55,665 nt of DNA from a virus: IMG/VR virus record IMGVR_UViG_3300030098_002838, positions 1 to 55,665 of that record, one strand, 5' to 3'. Shown piece after piece: positions 1-9,590 of the stretch. Every line of letters starts with the position of its first letter. Position 1 is the first letter of the stretch. Under the pieces are notes generated by a model. It was not told the DNA's origin and made no database searches. It saw nothing but the letters and a program-made list of their open reading frames with translations. A program made the position numbers and the translations under genes.

Positions 1-108
1 AATTTAGCACTTGTTGATAAGATTTTTGGATTAACAGAAGGAAATCATTTAAAAACAGATGATATGCTTTTAAAAGAACTTCGTTCAATGATTCCAGAGC
101 AAATTATT
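1..108. repeat. Terminal overlap, left copy
   Basis: This segment matches the last 108 bases of the window except at base 99 (G here, A at 55656). The difference turns GAG into GAA, both glutamate. It lies inside the giant gene, so it is most simply an assembly overlap from a circular or circularly permuted genome rather than a functional terminal repeat. Confidence 0.9.
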
Positions 109-3100
109 AATTTACCAAATGAAAAAGAATTAAGAAAACTTGCTGCTGTAGACAATGAGTATTATATTACTAGCAAAAAAACAGGTATTACAAAAGAAAT
201 TACAGAACAACAAGCATTGTCTTATTATAGGGATGCTCCTGTTCTAGGCCCGATATGGCAAGATATAAAAAAGGTTTTAAATAGTTTAAATCTTTCTTAT
301 GAAGAAAAAAATTATTCAGAATTAGATGCACCTATTGTTGTTAGTTTTTTACCAGAAGATTTACATTTTAAAATTCCAAGATTCCATGAAAAACCAAATA
401 ACCTTTCAGATAAAAAAGCTCCTCGTGAACACGAATATGTAAACGATGGAGAAAATGTAGATGAACTTTTAAGAATAACTGGCAGAGAGTCTGAGTCTGG
501 AAAAAGAGAATCAGTAAGATATTACATAGCTAAAGCTGCTAATGATGTTTTAAATGGATTAAATCAAATAAGCAAGATTACTCAAAAGGGAGCTGTTACT
601 CCAACTGGTAATTTGTGGGATGAATCTGCTTATAATAAATCAAAAGAACATTTTGAAAGTGCTTATGATAATTTAAAAAATGCATATAGTATATCTTTAG
701 AAGATTTTGTAAAGGCTATGTTTAGAGCTTTAAAGAAAATACCTGCAGAGTTTAGAGATAGAGTAAGAGAGTTTTTATTAAAATGGGCTAGAGAAAAAGA
801 TTCTGGAATAGATAACAAAGTTAATACTAGAAATGCTTCTATAGGTATTATTGAGTTAATGGGATTATCAGGTCGTAAAAGAGCAAGACTATCTAGAGAG
901 CTTATTGATTCTGGAACTATGGATAGAATAGTTGATTCAATGCTTAATAGAAGTTCAGAGTCTGATAGTTTATCTAGAGAAGGAACAGAGTTAGAGGATT
1001 CTTCAGATGCAGAAGAAGTATCAAATGATTTAGCTTTTTGGACTGAATCTTATGATTTTAGAAATGAACAATTTTTTAATTTCTTAGAAGAGTCTGATTC
1101 AAAAGGTTGGTTAACTAAAAAACAAGTTGCTACTTTAATGGAGATTGTATTAACTGGAGATAAAAATCTTTTTATGTCTCATATATTAGGAGAATATAAT
1201 TTTGCTCCAGATACAATTGAAAAAAGTAATATGGCTCAAAGTTTCTGGGTAAAAAATCAAGAAATTAATAGAATTACTGGTTCAGAAAAACCATCTTGGT
1301 GGTATGCTAATTTAGATGAAACTGGAAACAGACCAAAAGGCAGAAGTTCTAAGAAAAAATTAATACCTAAAGTTGGTGGTTCTCCTATATATGGTAAAGA
1401 TATTAGAAGCAATAAAGACTTACCAAGTACATATGTTGTATCATTTGCTGATTGGGCATTAAAGAAAAATCCCTATATGGGAGAAGAAATAAAAATATCA
1501 AGAATATATTTAAATGATATAGTTGATGTTTGGAAAGGCGAAAAAGACGATAGTGGTAGTAAATACTTTGGTAAGCAAGCATGGATTGATTTAGGTAGAG
1601 GAAAAGAATCATTAGTTCGTAAATGGGATAATGAATTTGCAGCTGGTGTAAAAGATTCAAAAGGAAATGTAGTTGTAAGAACCGTTGTTGAAATAAAAGC
1701 AGGTGGTAGTAATCCTTCTTTTGTTGTTGCTAGAGTTCCAGAATTTGTATTAGAGTTTTCAAATGATATGGAAGCTGTTAAAGGATATTTTGATACAGAA
1801 GTTGAAATGGGTAATATGACAAGAGAAATGTCTAAAAACTATATCACATCTATTAAAGAATCAAATGCAGTTGATGGCGTTGGCAATAGATATGCAGCTG
1901 CTCAACATATTACTATGCATGAAGTAATGAAAAGAACACATGGTTCAGAATACTTAATGAGAACAGATGATATATTGCATCATTCTAGAAGAGCTCAAAT
2001 ATCTTATGCAGAAGGAGTTGTTCCAATTGGAGTTGGTTCTCATACGATTAAAATACTAGACCAATCAAAAACATTTATTGTTACTCCAGATGGAAGAACA
2101 GAACCAATGGTAGAATATATTGCAGGCTTAGCAGGTAGAAGTAGAAGTGATGGTGCATCTTTAGTTGAAACAGAACACTTAGATAGTATTGCTAAAAGTT
2201 TAGGAAGAGAACCAATTCAAGGTGGAACTCCATTAAGAGAAGTAAAAAGTGTTGTTTGGTTTAATAGTAGAGAAGATGATTTTAGTAAAAACAATTATCC
2301 TTCTAAAGATTTTAGAGGCTCTGAAGTCTGGGAAGGTGTTCATTATTTAGCATTAAAGCATAATGATTTTGTTATAGACGAGGGATTAAAGTTTGTAGAT
2401 GCAAATGGAAATGTTCTTGCTTACAGTGTTAAAGAAAACAACCATATAAGAATATATGATGGAGATGATAATAGAATTACTAGATTGTCTACATTAGATG
2501 AAGCAAAAGAACCAGATGGTGGTTCTGGAAGTTTTAAATTAAATGGTAGAGTTGCTACTAATGTTCTTACACTACCAGAAGAATCATTGCGTGTTATTAA
2601 GATGCCTAATCAAAGACCTAAGAATAGCGCAGCTTTTCCATTTAGTTGGTTAAGTAAATTATATGAACCAGAATTTGAAAATCTAAGATTAGAAATAGAA
2701 AAAAGATTATTAAATATTGCAAGAGCAAACGTACAAGCAATGTATGATGCTAGAAAAAACCCAGAAGTAATGGCTGCTTTATTTGGTCAAATGAAATCTG
2801 ATAATACTGTCTTTATGAAAGAAACAGATGCTCTTATTGAACCTATTCCAGGCCAGATAATTGGAGATGGTCATATGCATCCACATCTTATTAAAGGGCA
2901 TATAGAACCAGTTAAAAACAAATTAATTGGGCAGAATGCTTATGGTGGTAGGCGTAGAGGATTTGGTAATTATCCTGTTATTAAATCTGATATAGATGGT
3001 GTTAAAGTATCTTCTTATGATGGTGTTGCTATAAGTGAAGATGATGCTACAATGACAAACTTTATTAAGCAAAAGTTAAATTTAGATAGAAGTTTAAGAG

Positions 3101-4989
3101 GAGAAGATTTACAACAAGCATTTAAGGAAAGTGTTAGGGGAAGAAGACCAATATATATATTAGCAGGTAGACACCCAGCTTATAATCTAAGTAGTTCTGT
3201 TCAAGTTAAAGTAGAAAATATAGTTCCATCTGGACATGGTAATGTAGTTTGGTTTCATCCAGACATGGTATCTGGGCCTTTACAGGCAGACCAAGATGGT
3301 GATAATAGTTTTCTTCATGTTATGTATTTTGGTGAAGGATTTTCTGATGAAACAATTCCTAGACTTATGTCGCAATCGAAAGAAGCCTTTAAAGAAAAAG
3401 AGGTGTATTCTAGAGTTGAGATATTTAAAAAGAAAGATAGAAATTTAAAAGTCAATTCTAAATCAGATATGTATAAAGCATCTCAAATGATTGGAACTGG
3501 TATAAATGCTCAAGGTGTAGCAACAAACGCTGTTACATTCTTTGAAGATATGCATTACAAGGGATTTAAAGCTACAATAGGTGGTCAATCTATTATTGCT
3601 AGAGACCCCCATAAAGATATGGTTCTTATGGATTATGCTCCTTTGAATGATGATATATCACAAGAATATCTTGATGATTTGAATCTTGGTAAATTGGTTA
3701 ATAAAAATGGTGAAACATGGGTTAGTGGAGATAAATATTTAATGACAAGTCCTAGTAAAGAATTGGGATTAATTTTACAAGGAGCTGTTGACCATGTAAA
3801 AGAATTATTATTGCATGATTGGAAATATGGTGGATATGATTTCCTTATCCCTAAGATGTTTGTACAAGACACAGGAGCTCCTATAGGTCAAAAACAATCT
3901 AGAACAATAGCAAGGTTATTAAGAAAAGAACTTACTTATGGCGGATTAAGACATGGTAGAGACCCAGATTCAAGAAGGTCTAAATCTATAGAGTCTATGT
4001 TTGATGATAGTAAAAAAATGTATGATTTAAATCAAATGCTTGGTAAAGCAAGGGGAACAGAAATTGCTAAAAGAGCAAACAATAGAAGAGTAAAGAATGG
4101 TGAAAATAGCAGAATGGCTCGAGAAACATTACCTATTGAAAAACTAGAGTTTAATAATAATCTTACTACATTAGAAAAATTAATTGCTGTTCCTCATGAA
4201 GTAACTGTTAAGTATCAAAAAGAAAATCCAAAAGATATAGTATATAATCACCCGTGGGGTTATGCACCAAATAGAATAGTAAATGCAATAACAGCTACTC
4301 AAAAAGAACTTTTAGCTATGCAAAAAACTGAACAACTTTGGTATCCAGAAACTAAAGAATGGAAATCAAAGAAAAACGAAGCAATTGCATTTATTAATCA
4401 ATTAGCTACTGAGTTTTATGGAATAGCAAGAAGACAAGAAATATTTGATGATGCAATGTCAGATTCTTTAACATCTGCTAGTTACCCATATGCTGATGAA
4501 ATAATAGATTTAGTGGAAAAATGGTACAATGAAGGCGATAAAAAAAGAAAGATAAAGGCATTTAAGGATTTAGATGAACAGCAACAAGCATACGCTACAT
4601 TAAAGTTTTTAAGGGGAACTGAGCCTCAAATGAAACAGATAAGAGAAGGTGTTAAAGTTCGAGCAACAAAGATTATTAAAACGATGGTTAAAGTATCTGA
4701 AAGAATTGCTGAAGAAAAATCAGAAGGACAAAAAGAGCATTTAAGAAAAAGTTATAATAAACTTAGGGATGATTTAGATAAGCTTACAACAGTTACAACT
4801 ATTAATAAACAACCTAGATTAAGGAATATAGAAGCAATACTCCCAAGACAATTAATGCACCCTGGCGTTTGGTCTGAGTTTATAAATAGATTTGGCCCGA
4901 ACCTTAGAAAAGCATCTGATAAAGCTGTTAAATTAAGAATGAGAAGAGAACTTGGTATTAACGAACTTATTACAAAGGATTGTCCATAA
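1..4989 (+). CDS. Giant virion protein, C-terminal part (putative DPBB RNA polymerase)
   Basis: This is the 3' part of a 3,731-residue frame that starts at 49351 and crosses the circular junction; codon 1 here is residue 2070. The key segment is ADQDGD (residues 3165-3170, bases 3286-3303), which matches the metal-binding NADFDGD/DxDGD loop of beta prime, YonO and QDE-1-type RNA polymerases. Upstream are a GRHP segment (R3126) resembling the RxP that precedes this loop, WFHPDM just before it, and SSYDG (D3076), resembling the DG segment between the two barrels of RdRP-like enzymes. Downstream is GAVDHVK (D3333, K3336), resembling the conserved AVDxxK region. The lysine-rich stretch around 3034-3072 could be the first barrel. 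The stop overlaps the next start as TAATG. The three-acidic-residue motif and its surroundings are seen; the polymerase role and injection are inferred from family resemblance and from position among internal virion genes. Confidence 0.75.
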   Translation, partial: NLALVDKIFGLTEGNHLKTDDMLLKELRSMIPEQIINLPNEKELRKLAAVDNEYYITSKKTGITKEITEQQALSYYRDAPVLGPIWQDIKKVLNSLNLSYEEKNYSELDAPIVVSFLPEDLHFKIPRFHEKPNNLSDKKAPREHEYVNDGENVDELLRITGRESESGKRESVRYYIAKAANDVLNGLNQISKITQKGAVTPTGNLWDESAYNKSKEHFESAYDNLKNAYSISLEDFVKAMFRALKKIPAEFRDRVREFLLKWAREKDSGIDNKVNTRNASIGIIELMGLSGRKRARLSRELIDSGTMDRIVDSMLNRSSESDSLSREGTELEDSSDAEEVSNDLAFWTESYDFRNEQFFNFLEESDSKGWLTKKQVATLMEIVLTGDKNLFMSHILGEYNFAPDTIEKSNMAQSFWVKNQEINRITGSEKPSWWYANLDETGNRPKGRSSKKKLIPKVGGSPIYGKDIRSNKDLPSTYVVSFADWALKKNPYMGEEIKISRIYLNDIVDVWKGEKDDSGSKYFGKQAWIDLGRGKESLVRKWDNEFAAGVKDSKGNVVVRTVVEIKAGGSNPSFVVARVPEFVLEFSNDMEAVKGYFDTEVEMGNMTREMSKNYITSIKESNAVDGVGNRYAAAQHITMHEVMKRTHGSEYLMRTDDILHHSRRAQISYAEGVVPIGVGSHTIKILDQSKTFIVTPDGRTEPMVEYIAGLAGRSRSDGASLVETEHLDSIAKSLGREPIQGGTPLREVKSVVWFNSREDDFSKNNYPSKDFRGSEVWEGVHYLALKHNDFVIDEGLKFVDANGNVLAYSVKENNHIRIYDGDDNRITRLSTLDEAKEPDGGSGSFKLNGRVATNVLTLPEESLRVIKMPNQRPKNSAAFPFSWLSKLYEPEFENLRLEIEKRLLNIARANVQAMYDARKNPEVMAALFGQMKSDNTVFMKETDALIEPIPGQIIGDGHMHPHLIKGHIEPVKNKLIGQNAYGGRRRGFGNYPVIKSDIDGVKVSSYDGVAISEDDATMTNFIKQKLNLDRSLRGEDLQQAFKESVRGRRPIYILAGRHPAYNLSSSVQVKVENIVPSGHGNVVWFHPDMVSGPLQADQDGDNSFLHVMYFGEGFSDETIPRLMSQSKEAFKEKEVYSRVEIFKKKDRNLKVNSKSDMYKASQMIGTGINAQGVATNAVTFFEDMHYKGFKATIGGQSIIARDPHKDMVLMDYAPLNDDISQEYLDDLNLGKLVNKNGETWVSGDKYLMTSPSKELGLILQGAVDHVKELLLHDWKYGGYDFLIPKMFVQDTGAPIGQKQSRTIARLLRKELTYGGLRHGRDPDSRRSKSIESMFDDSKKMYDLNQMLGKARGTEIAKRANNRRVKNGENSRMARETLPIEKLEFNNNLTTLEKLIAVPHEVTVKYQKENPKDIVYNHPWGYAPNRIVNAITATQKELLAMQKTEQLWYPETKEWKSKKNEAIAFINQLATEFYGIARRQEIFDDAMSDSLTSASYPYADEIIDLVEKWYNEGDKKRKIKAFKDLDEQQQAYATLKFLRGTEPQMKQIREGVKVRATKIIKTMVKVSERIAEEKSEGQKEHLRKSYNKLRDDLDKLTTVTTINKQPRLRNIEAILPRQLMHPGVWSEFINRFGPNLRKASDKAVKLRMRRELGINELITKDCP

Positions 4990-7900
4990 TGTTAGGCCCG
5001 ACAAATTGCGATGTTAAAAAACTTTATACTCAACTTGATAAGGAAATGTATAATGATGTTTTAGATAGAATTGATATGGGAATACAGGACATGATAGAAG
5101 CTCCTGTTATAGAAATACAAGAAGGAATAAAAGAGCAGCTTAATCAAATATTAAAACCAGCTGAAAGAAGATTATTAAAAAGAGAATTAAAAAGAGAAGA
5201 AGATAGATATAAAGAGCATCAAACACTTTATAAGTTTTTAGAAAAATCAAGTGAAGATATGTTTAGAGATGTTGAAATTTTTGTTGTACCAGAAGACTTT
5301 GTAGAAACTAGGATATTTCAAATAAGAGAGTTTTTTGCACAAGCATTTAATGAATTACCTTTTGCAAATAAAAAAGATTTAATGAACTCTGGATTAAACA
5401 ACAGAAGAGATTGGGATGCTGGTAAAATTAGAGCAATAAGAAAAAGAATAGTAACATCTCATAATAAATATTTTAAAAGAGGTAAAGGCACAGATAAGCT
5501 AACAAACTATGAAAACACAATAAAAGGCTCTATGAAAATGGCACTTGATTTAGACCAAACTGGAGCAGCAGCTAAACTTTTATCTATGTCAAAAGGTATG
5601 CTTGATTCTTATTTGCAAGCTCAATATAAATGGATAGAAGGATACTTAGCAGGTGGTGAATATTCAGAATTGAATTTAACTGCTATAGACAATCAAATTA
5701 CAGCAGCTGCTCAAAAAGGTGATATATCTGAGCAAAATTTAAAGCCTATTCAAAAAACAAAAGTAGCTGTTAGATTATTTGAAGAACTTGTGCATAGTGA
5801 AGTTAGAAACATTATACCTCAAAATATACCAACAACATTAGCAGAATTTAATAAATGGAGAAACTCTTGGTTAGGTAAAAAGTTTTTTGAAATGCAAAAA
5901 TTTCAATCTGAAAGACATCAAATGGGTGTAAGTGGAGCTGAATATGTTTTAATTCCACTTCATGTTGACAAAGAAGGTGTTAATGTATTAAGAAACATAA
6001 GAAAACAAGATATTGCTGATGGTAGAATTGCTAAAGATGAAGACCCTGGAAAGTTTGAAAATGCTTATATAGCATATAGAGTACCAGAGGATTTTAATTC
6101 ATTCTTATCTGACATAAGAACAAAGAAAAAAATATCTGAACAATCATTAGAAAAACATTTGCTTGACAATGAAGTAGAAGAAGGTTTTTATACTGCTGGT
6201 GATGATGCTGTTTTTGATTATGAATTTATAGAAGGAACTAATACTCCAAAGAAAAAATATACATCTTTTAATAGGGGTGTAGATTATATGGGAGAATTTA
6301 ATTACCAACCTCCATCAGAATGGATGCCGGGAATATGGAATGCATTAGAAGACCAAAGAAAATTTGCTGAATTATTTTGGAAAGATATTGTTATTAATGA
6401 AACTGCTCTTCTTAATAATGAAATGAAATCATGGGAGCCTAAGCTTCTTTCTCAACTTGCAAATGCTGGATATGACCCAGAGATGATAAAAGAATTAATT
6501 ACTATGGTTGAAAATATGGGCATAGAAAATAATTTTTGGCAAGATGGTCAAGGCAACTATGTTTCTGCAAATACATTAGCAAGAAAAGCATCTAGATTTA
6601 GTTACGGGCCTATTTCTTATTTTCCAGCTGATAAAAAATCAATGATGAGAGAAGCTATAGATGGTATAGAAACTAAAATAGAAAATATTGAAGCAAGTAT
6701 ATCTCTATATGAAAACATACTTAATGGTGAAAATGTTCCAGAAGATGAAATTTATGAAGCAGAACAAAGTATTGAAATAGGCGAAGCAAGACTAGAAGAA
6801 CTAAATGAAGCTCTTGACGCAATAAACAATTTGTTATTTGGAGACCCAGACACTCATGAAGGTAGAGAAAAGTTAAAAACATCTCAAAGAATATTAAATA
6901 CAAAACACAGGTCTTTGTTTGCAGATAAAAAACGAAGAATAAAAGACAGAAGTGTTTGGAGAAAATATGTTACTGATGTATTTAGAGCAAATGAATCCAG
7001 TAAATTGAGAATACAAGGATATAAAACTCTTTTTGCTTTACGCAATTCTCCAAGCTTACTTAAATATTTAATTAATGAAGTAAGAAATTCTGTAGGAGAA
7101 CCATTTACTGATGCTGGATTTATGGGATTTGATTGGACTGAAGAAAATATTGCAGAATTATGGCCAGGTGAAGCCACACCAGAAGATGTAAGAGCTCTTG
7201 GGTTGTTTGTAAGGGGTTGGAAAACTGGTGCAAACTTAGGTATGTGGACTTCATTTACAAATAATTTTCAAAGAATTACTCCATTTTTAAATTATGGTAT
7301 AGAACCAATGATGGAATCATTTAGAGCATTAAGAGATGGAGACCCAAGAAGTGGTGCGACATCTGAAGAATTATTAGCACAAGTTAGAGAGACTGGTGTT
7401 TTAGAGCCTGCTAATGCAATGATTGATATGTTAGTAATGGGAATAGGTGGTATAGAAACTGATTATTTAGAAGGACTTCTTCCAATAAGAGATATGATGG
7501 CTTTGTGGAAAAATACAACTTTAAATGGTTGGTTAGCTAGTAGTAAAGGTTGGAATAATATATTAGCAAGAGCAAGGGGAAGGTCTGAAGGAGAAAAGAT
7601 TCAAGTAGAAGAATTAATTAGAATAAAAACCTTACTTTGGGAATTTATGCACCATGATAAAGGAAATAAAAAAGAATTAAAAAGAATGCTTAGAGATGCT
7701 AAAATAGGATTGAGGCAATCATATATAAACAGATTAGTGCATTGGAAAATATCATGGTTCCCAGCTGGTGCTAAAATTTTTACGTTAAAGGGTGGCGAAG
7801 AACAAATGAGAGCTGAAGTAGCTGTAATGGGATTTTTTAAAGCAGACGATTTAGGAAGAGTTGCTAAGCCAGCAAATAGAAAATGGAAGTACACAGATTC

Positions 7901-8666
7901 TCAAGACGCTGTTGATATGGCAAGGCTTTATGTTTATGCTAATTTATTTGGTATGAACTCACCTCATTTACCTAAAATGTTTAGAGGTGCTTTTGGAGCA
8001 ACTACTTTTCAATGGAGACCTTATGATTATTTTCAAACACAAGAAGACCATAGAAAATTTAAAAATGCAATATTAGCATCTCCATCAGAAAGTCCCATTC
8101 TTGGAGGAATGGCTTTAGTTCCTAGATTAATGTTGCATATAATGAAAAAAGGAATACGAGCACCGGGACTTATTTCTGAAACATATGACAAAAAATTTAT
8201 AAAATGGATTGATAGTATTGTTCCACTAGAAAAAAAGTGGGATGATAAAATGTTAGATGATTTAGTAAACTTTTTATTAATAAGAGGAACTGCATCTGTA
8301 TTAGCAACGACTATGTTTTATAGTAATGTTGGCTATGGAGCATGGAGAACATTAAATCAAACTGCTAGAATGGCTGGTTTAAGAAATCCAATGAGTCAAA
8401 GAGCTATATTTGGATTAGAAAGTCCTCTTATATCAAGAAGTTTACACGCACTTATGTTAGCATTACTAACAGCTAAAGTAATAACAGCCGATGATGAAGA
8501 AGTTTATGAAGATGTAGTTCGTGATTATGCGCCTGCATTTTGGTTTACAATATTTATATGGATGATGGATTTTGAAAAGAATTTTTCAAGAGGATTAAAA
8601 ACATGGTTACCAAGTCCACTTAGAGAAACAGCTCCAAAAATTATAGATGGATATTTTGATAACTAG
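4989..8666 (+). CDS. Large virion-associated protein, 1,225 aa, partner of the giant protein
   Basis: The ATG shares a base with the stop of the giant gene (TAATG at 4987-4991), implying coupled translation; an upstream TTG at 4980 is possible but less likely. The protein is mostly helical and charged in its first 900 residues, with a likely coiled coil near residues 560-620. The C-terminal third has aromatic and hydrophobic stretches (for example GAFGATTFQWRPYDYF near residue 1000, and a hydrophobic helix near 1160-1190) of the kind found at the ends of large phage polyvalent or ejection proteins. I see no catalytic motif. Position suggests a second injected or ejectosome protein, made in proportion to the giant protein. 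It is the last rightward gene before the convergent terminator. Family assignment is tentative. Confidence 0.85.
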   Translation: MLGPTNCDVKKLYTQLDKEMYNDVLDRIDMGIQDMIEAPVIEIQEGIKEQLNQILKPAERRLLKRELKREEDRYKEHQTLYKFLEKSSEDMFRDVEIFVVPEDFVETRIFQIREFFAQAFNELPFANKKDLMNSGLNNRRDWDAGKIRAIRKRIVTSHNKYFKRGKGTDKLTNYENTIKGSMKMALDLDQTGAAAKLLSMSKGMLDSYLQAQYKWIEGYLAGGEYSELNLTAIDNQITAAAQKGDISEQNLKPIQKTKVAVRLFEELVHSEVRNIIPQNIPTTLAEFNKWRNSWLGKKFFEMQKFQSERHQMGVSGAEYVLIPLHVDKEGVNVLRNIRKQDIADGRIAKDEDPGKFENAYIAYRVPEDFNSFLSDIRTKKKISEQSLEKHLLDNEVEEGFYTAGDDAVFDYEFIEGTNTPKKKYTSFNRGVDYMGEFNYQPPSEWMPGIWNALEDQRKFAELFWKDIVINETALLNNEMKSWEPKLLSQLANAGYDPEMIKELITMVENMGIENNFWQDGQGNYVSANTLARKASRFSYGPISYFPADKKSMMREAIDGIETKIENIEASISLYENILNGENVPEDEIYEAEQSIEIGEARLEELNEALDAINNLLFGDPDTHEGREKLKTSQRILNTKHRSLFADKKRRIKDRSVWRKYVTDVFRANESSKLRIQGYKTLFALRNSPSLLKYLINEVRNSVGEPFTDAGFMGFDWTEENIAELWPGEATPEDVRALGLFVRGWKTGANLGMWTSFTNNFQRITPFLNYGIEPMMESFRALRDGDPRSGATSEELLAQVRETGVLEPANAMIDMLVMGIGGIETDYLEGLLPIRDMMALWKNTTLNGWLASSKGWNNILARARGRSEGEKIQVEELIRIKTLLWEFMHHDKGNKKELKRMLRDAKIGLRQSYINRLVHWKISWFPAGAKIFTLKGGEEQMRAEVAVMGFFKADDLGRVAKPANRKWKYTDSQDAVDMARLYVYANLFGMNSPHLPKMFRGAFGATTFQWRPYDYFQTQEDHRKFKNAILASPSESPILGGMALVPRLMLHIMKKGIRAPGLISETYDKKFIKWIDSIVPLEKKWDDKMLDDLVNFLLIRGTASVLATTMFYSNVGYGAWRTLNQTARMAGLRNPMSQRAIFGLESPLISRSLHALMLALLTAKVITADDEEVYEDVVRDYAPAFWFTIFIWMMDFEKNFSRGLKTWLPSPLRETAPKIIDGYFDN

Positions 8667-8713
8667 CAAAAAATAAGGCAGACACCAAAACTCGACCTGT
8701 TCTGATGCCTGCC
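8667..8713 (-). terminator. Intrinsic terminator of the leftward early block
   Basis: Read on the minus strand, GGCAGGCATCA (8713-8703) pairs with TGGTGTCTGCC (8687-8677) as an 11-bp stem with two G-U pairs and a 15-base loop, followed by TTATTTTTT (8676-8668). On the plus strand the same positions give two mismatches and no T tract, so the signal is directional. It sits between convergent operons. Confidence 0.8.
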
Positions 8714-8736
8714 CGTTATCCCTTAACCGAAGGAAA

Positions 8737-8838
8737 CTATCTTAGCAATATCAATATTATATCTAATTGCTTTTTCATTTCTTTTATTAATTCTCTAAGC
8801 TCCATTACTGCTTCTTTTATATCTTGTTTATTGTTCAT
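8737..8838 (-). CDS. Possible 33-aa peptide
   Basis: A 34-codon frame starting ATGAACAAT overlaps the 3' end of the upstream gene and ends just before the terminator. The product begins MNNKQDIKEAV, is helical, and ends in a hydrophobic IILILL run, so it could be a small membrane peptide. There is no good SD site, and the start lies inside the neighbour's last codons. Weak call. Confidence 0.35.
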   Translation of the reverse strand: MNNKQDIKEAVMELRELIKEMKKQLDIILILLR

Positions 8839-9055
8839 CAAATTTCATCCCAGGCCCGAATTGAAAATAAAACTTATATAATCCAATTAACATCATTTGA
8901 TTATATGGTGTAAAATTCAAACCAAACCAAACTAATCCCCCAAATAAATTTAATTCAAAGTGGAATTGTTTTAGGTATGCGGATATAGAATACATTTCTA
9001 TCTTAATTAAATATGGAATTTCAAAGTTCCACATATTTTCTTTTTCAATTTGCAT
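8828..9055 (-). CDS. Small aromatic/hydrophobic protein, 75 aa
   Basis: The start at 9055 follows a strong SD (AGGAGGAAAATA-ATG) lying inside the end of the RuvC gene; an upstream start at 9091 would lack this. The middle of the protein is rich in Phe, Trp, Leu and Gly (LFGGLVWFGLNF) and may contact the membrane. Its FGP is encoded GGG-CCT, in line with the Gly-Pro rule seen in the real genes. It is the last well supported gene of the leftward block. Function not recognised. Confidence 0.65.
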   Translation of the reverse strand: MQIEKENMWNFEIPYLIKIEMYSISAYLKQFHFELNLFGGLVWFGLNFTPYNQMMLIGLYKFYFQFGPGMKFDEQ

Positions 9056-9590
9056 TATTTTCCTCCTTTTGTTTAAACATTGCAAAAACATCTAGCTTTT
9101 TATCAAGACTCATATCTTCTACTGTTTCTTTTAAGTATCCATACATTGATATTATTATTGCGTCTGATGTATTTAGTGTTACTCTTTTTTTGTTTTCCAT
9201 TGGAACATTTTGTTTATCAATTACATTTTGCGCTAATGTTTTTAATCTGTGTTTTCTATTTTGTTTATCTTTTGGTAATCCTAATGGCTTCATCCATAGT
9301 TGTGGAGCAACAAGTTTGCATTCAATCTGAAACCCTTCTAGCAACCCTTGCCATATTCCATAGTTGACTCCGAATTTAAACGCACTGCTACGAGCATCTG
9401 TAGGGAAAGCGTGTACTTGCTCAAGATAGGCTATTTGGCTACCAGACCAATTGTTACATATTTCATATAATATATAATATGCATCTCTTATTGTCTTTGG
9501 ATATTTATGAAACTCTACAATGAGTCCTCTTTTACATACTGCTATTCCCCCACTTTTTCCAGGGTCTATTCCTAATATTGTTTTGCTCAT
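9045..9590 (-). CDS. RuvC-like Holliday junction resolvase
   Basis: This 181-aa protein has the RNase H fold signature of RuvC-type endonucleases. The N-terminus reads ILGIDPGKSGGIAV with the first catalytic Asp, followed by an acidic strand around AYLEQVHAF and a C-terminal TSDAIIISMYGY with the last catalytic Asp. In phages such enzymes resolve branched DNA from recombination and replication before packaging. The ATG shares a base with the upstream stop (TAATG). It lies at the end of the helicase/methyltransferase group, which fits clearing of junctions late in DNA replication. Length is normal for the family. Confidence 0.85.
   Translation of the reverse strand: MSKTILGIDPGKSGGIAVCKRGLIVEFHKYPKTIRDAYYILYEICNNWSGSQIAYLEQVHAFPTDARSSAFKFGVNYGIWQGLLEGFQIECKLVAPQLWMKPLGLPKDKQNRKHRLKTLAQNVIDKQNVPMENKKRVTLNTSDAIIISMYGYLKETVEDMSLDKKLDVFAMFKQKEENNAN

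Noticed and set aside
1-108. True direct terminal repeats as in T7
   Set aside because: The overlap is short, lies within a coding region and carries a polymorphism; a circular assembly overlap explains it better.
9013-9367. Plus-strand frames opposite the RuvC gene
   Set aside because: They are hydrophobic shadow frames with no SD, antisense to a clear gene.
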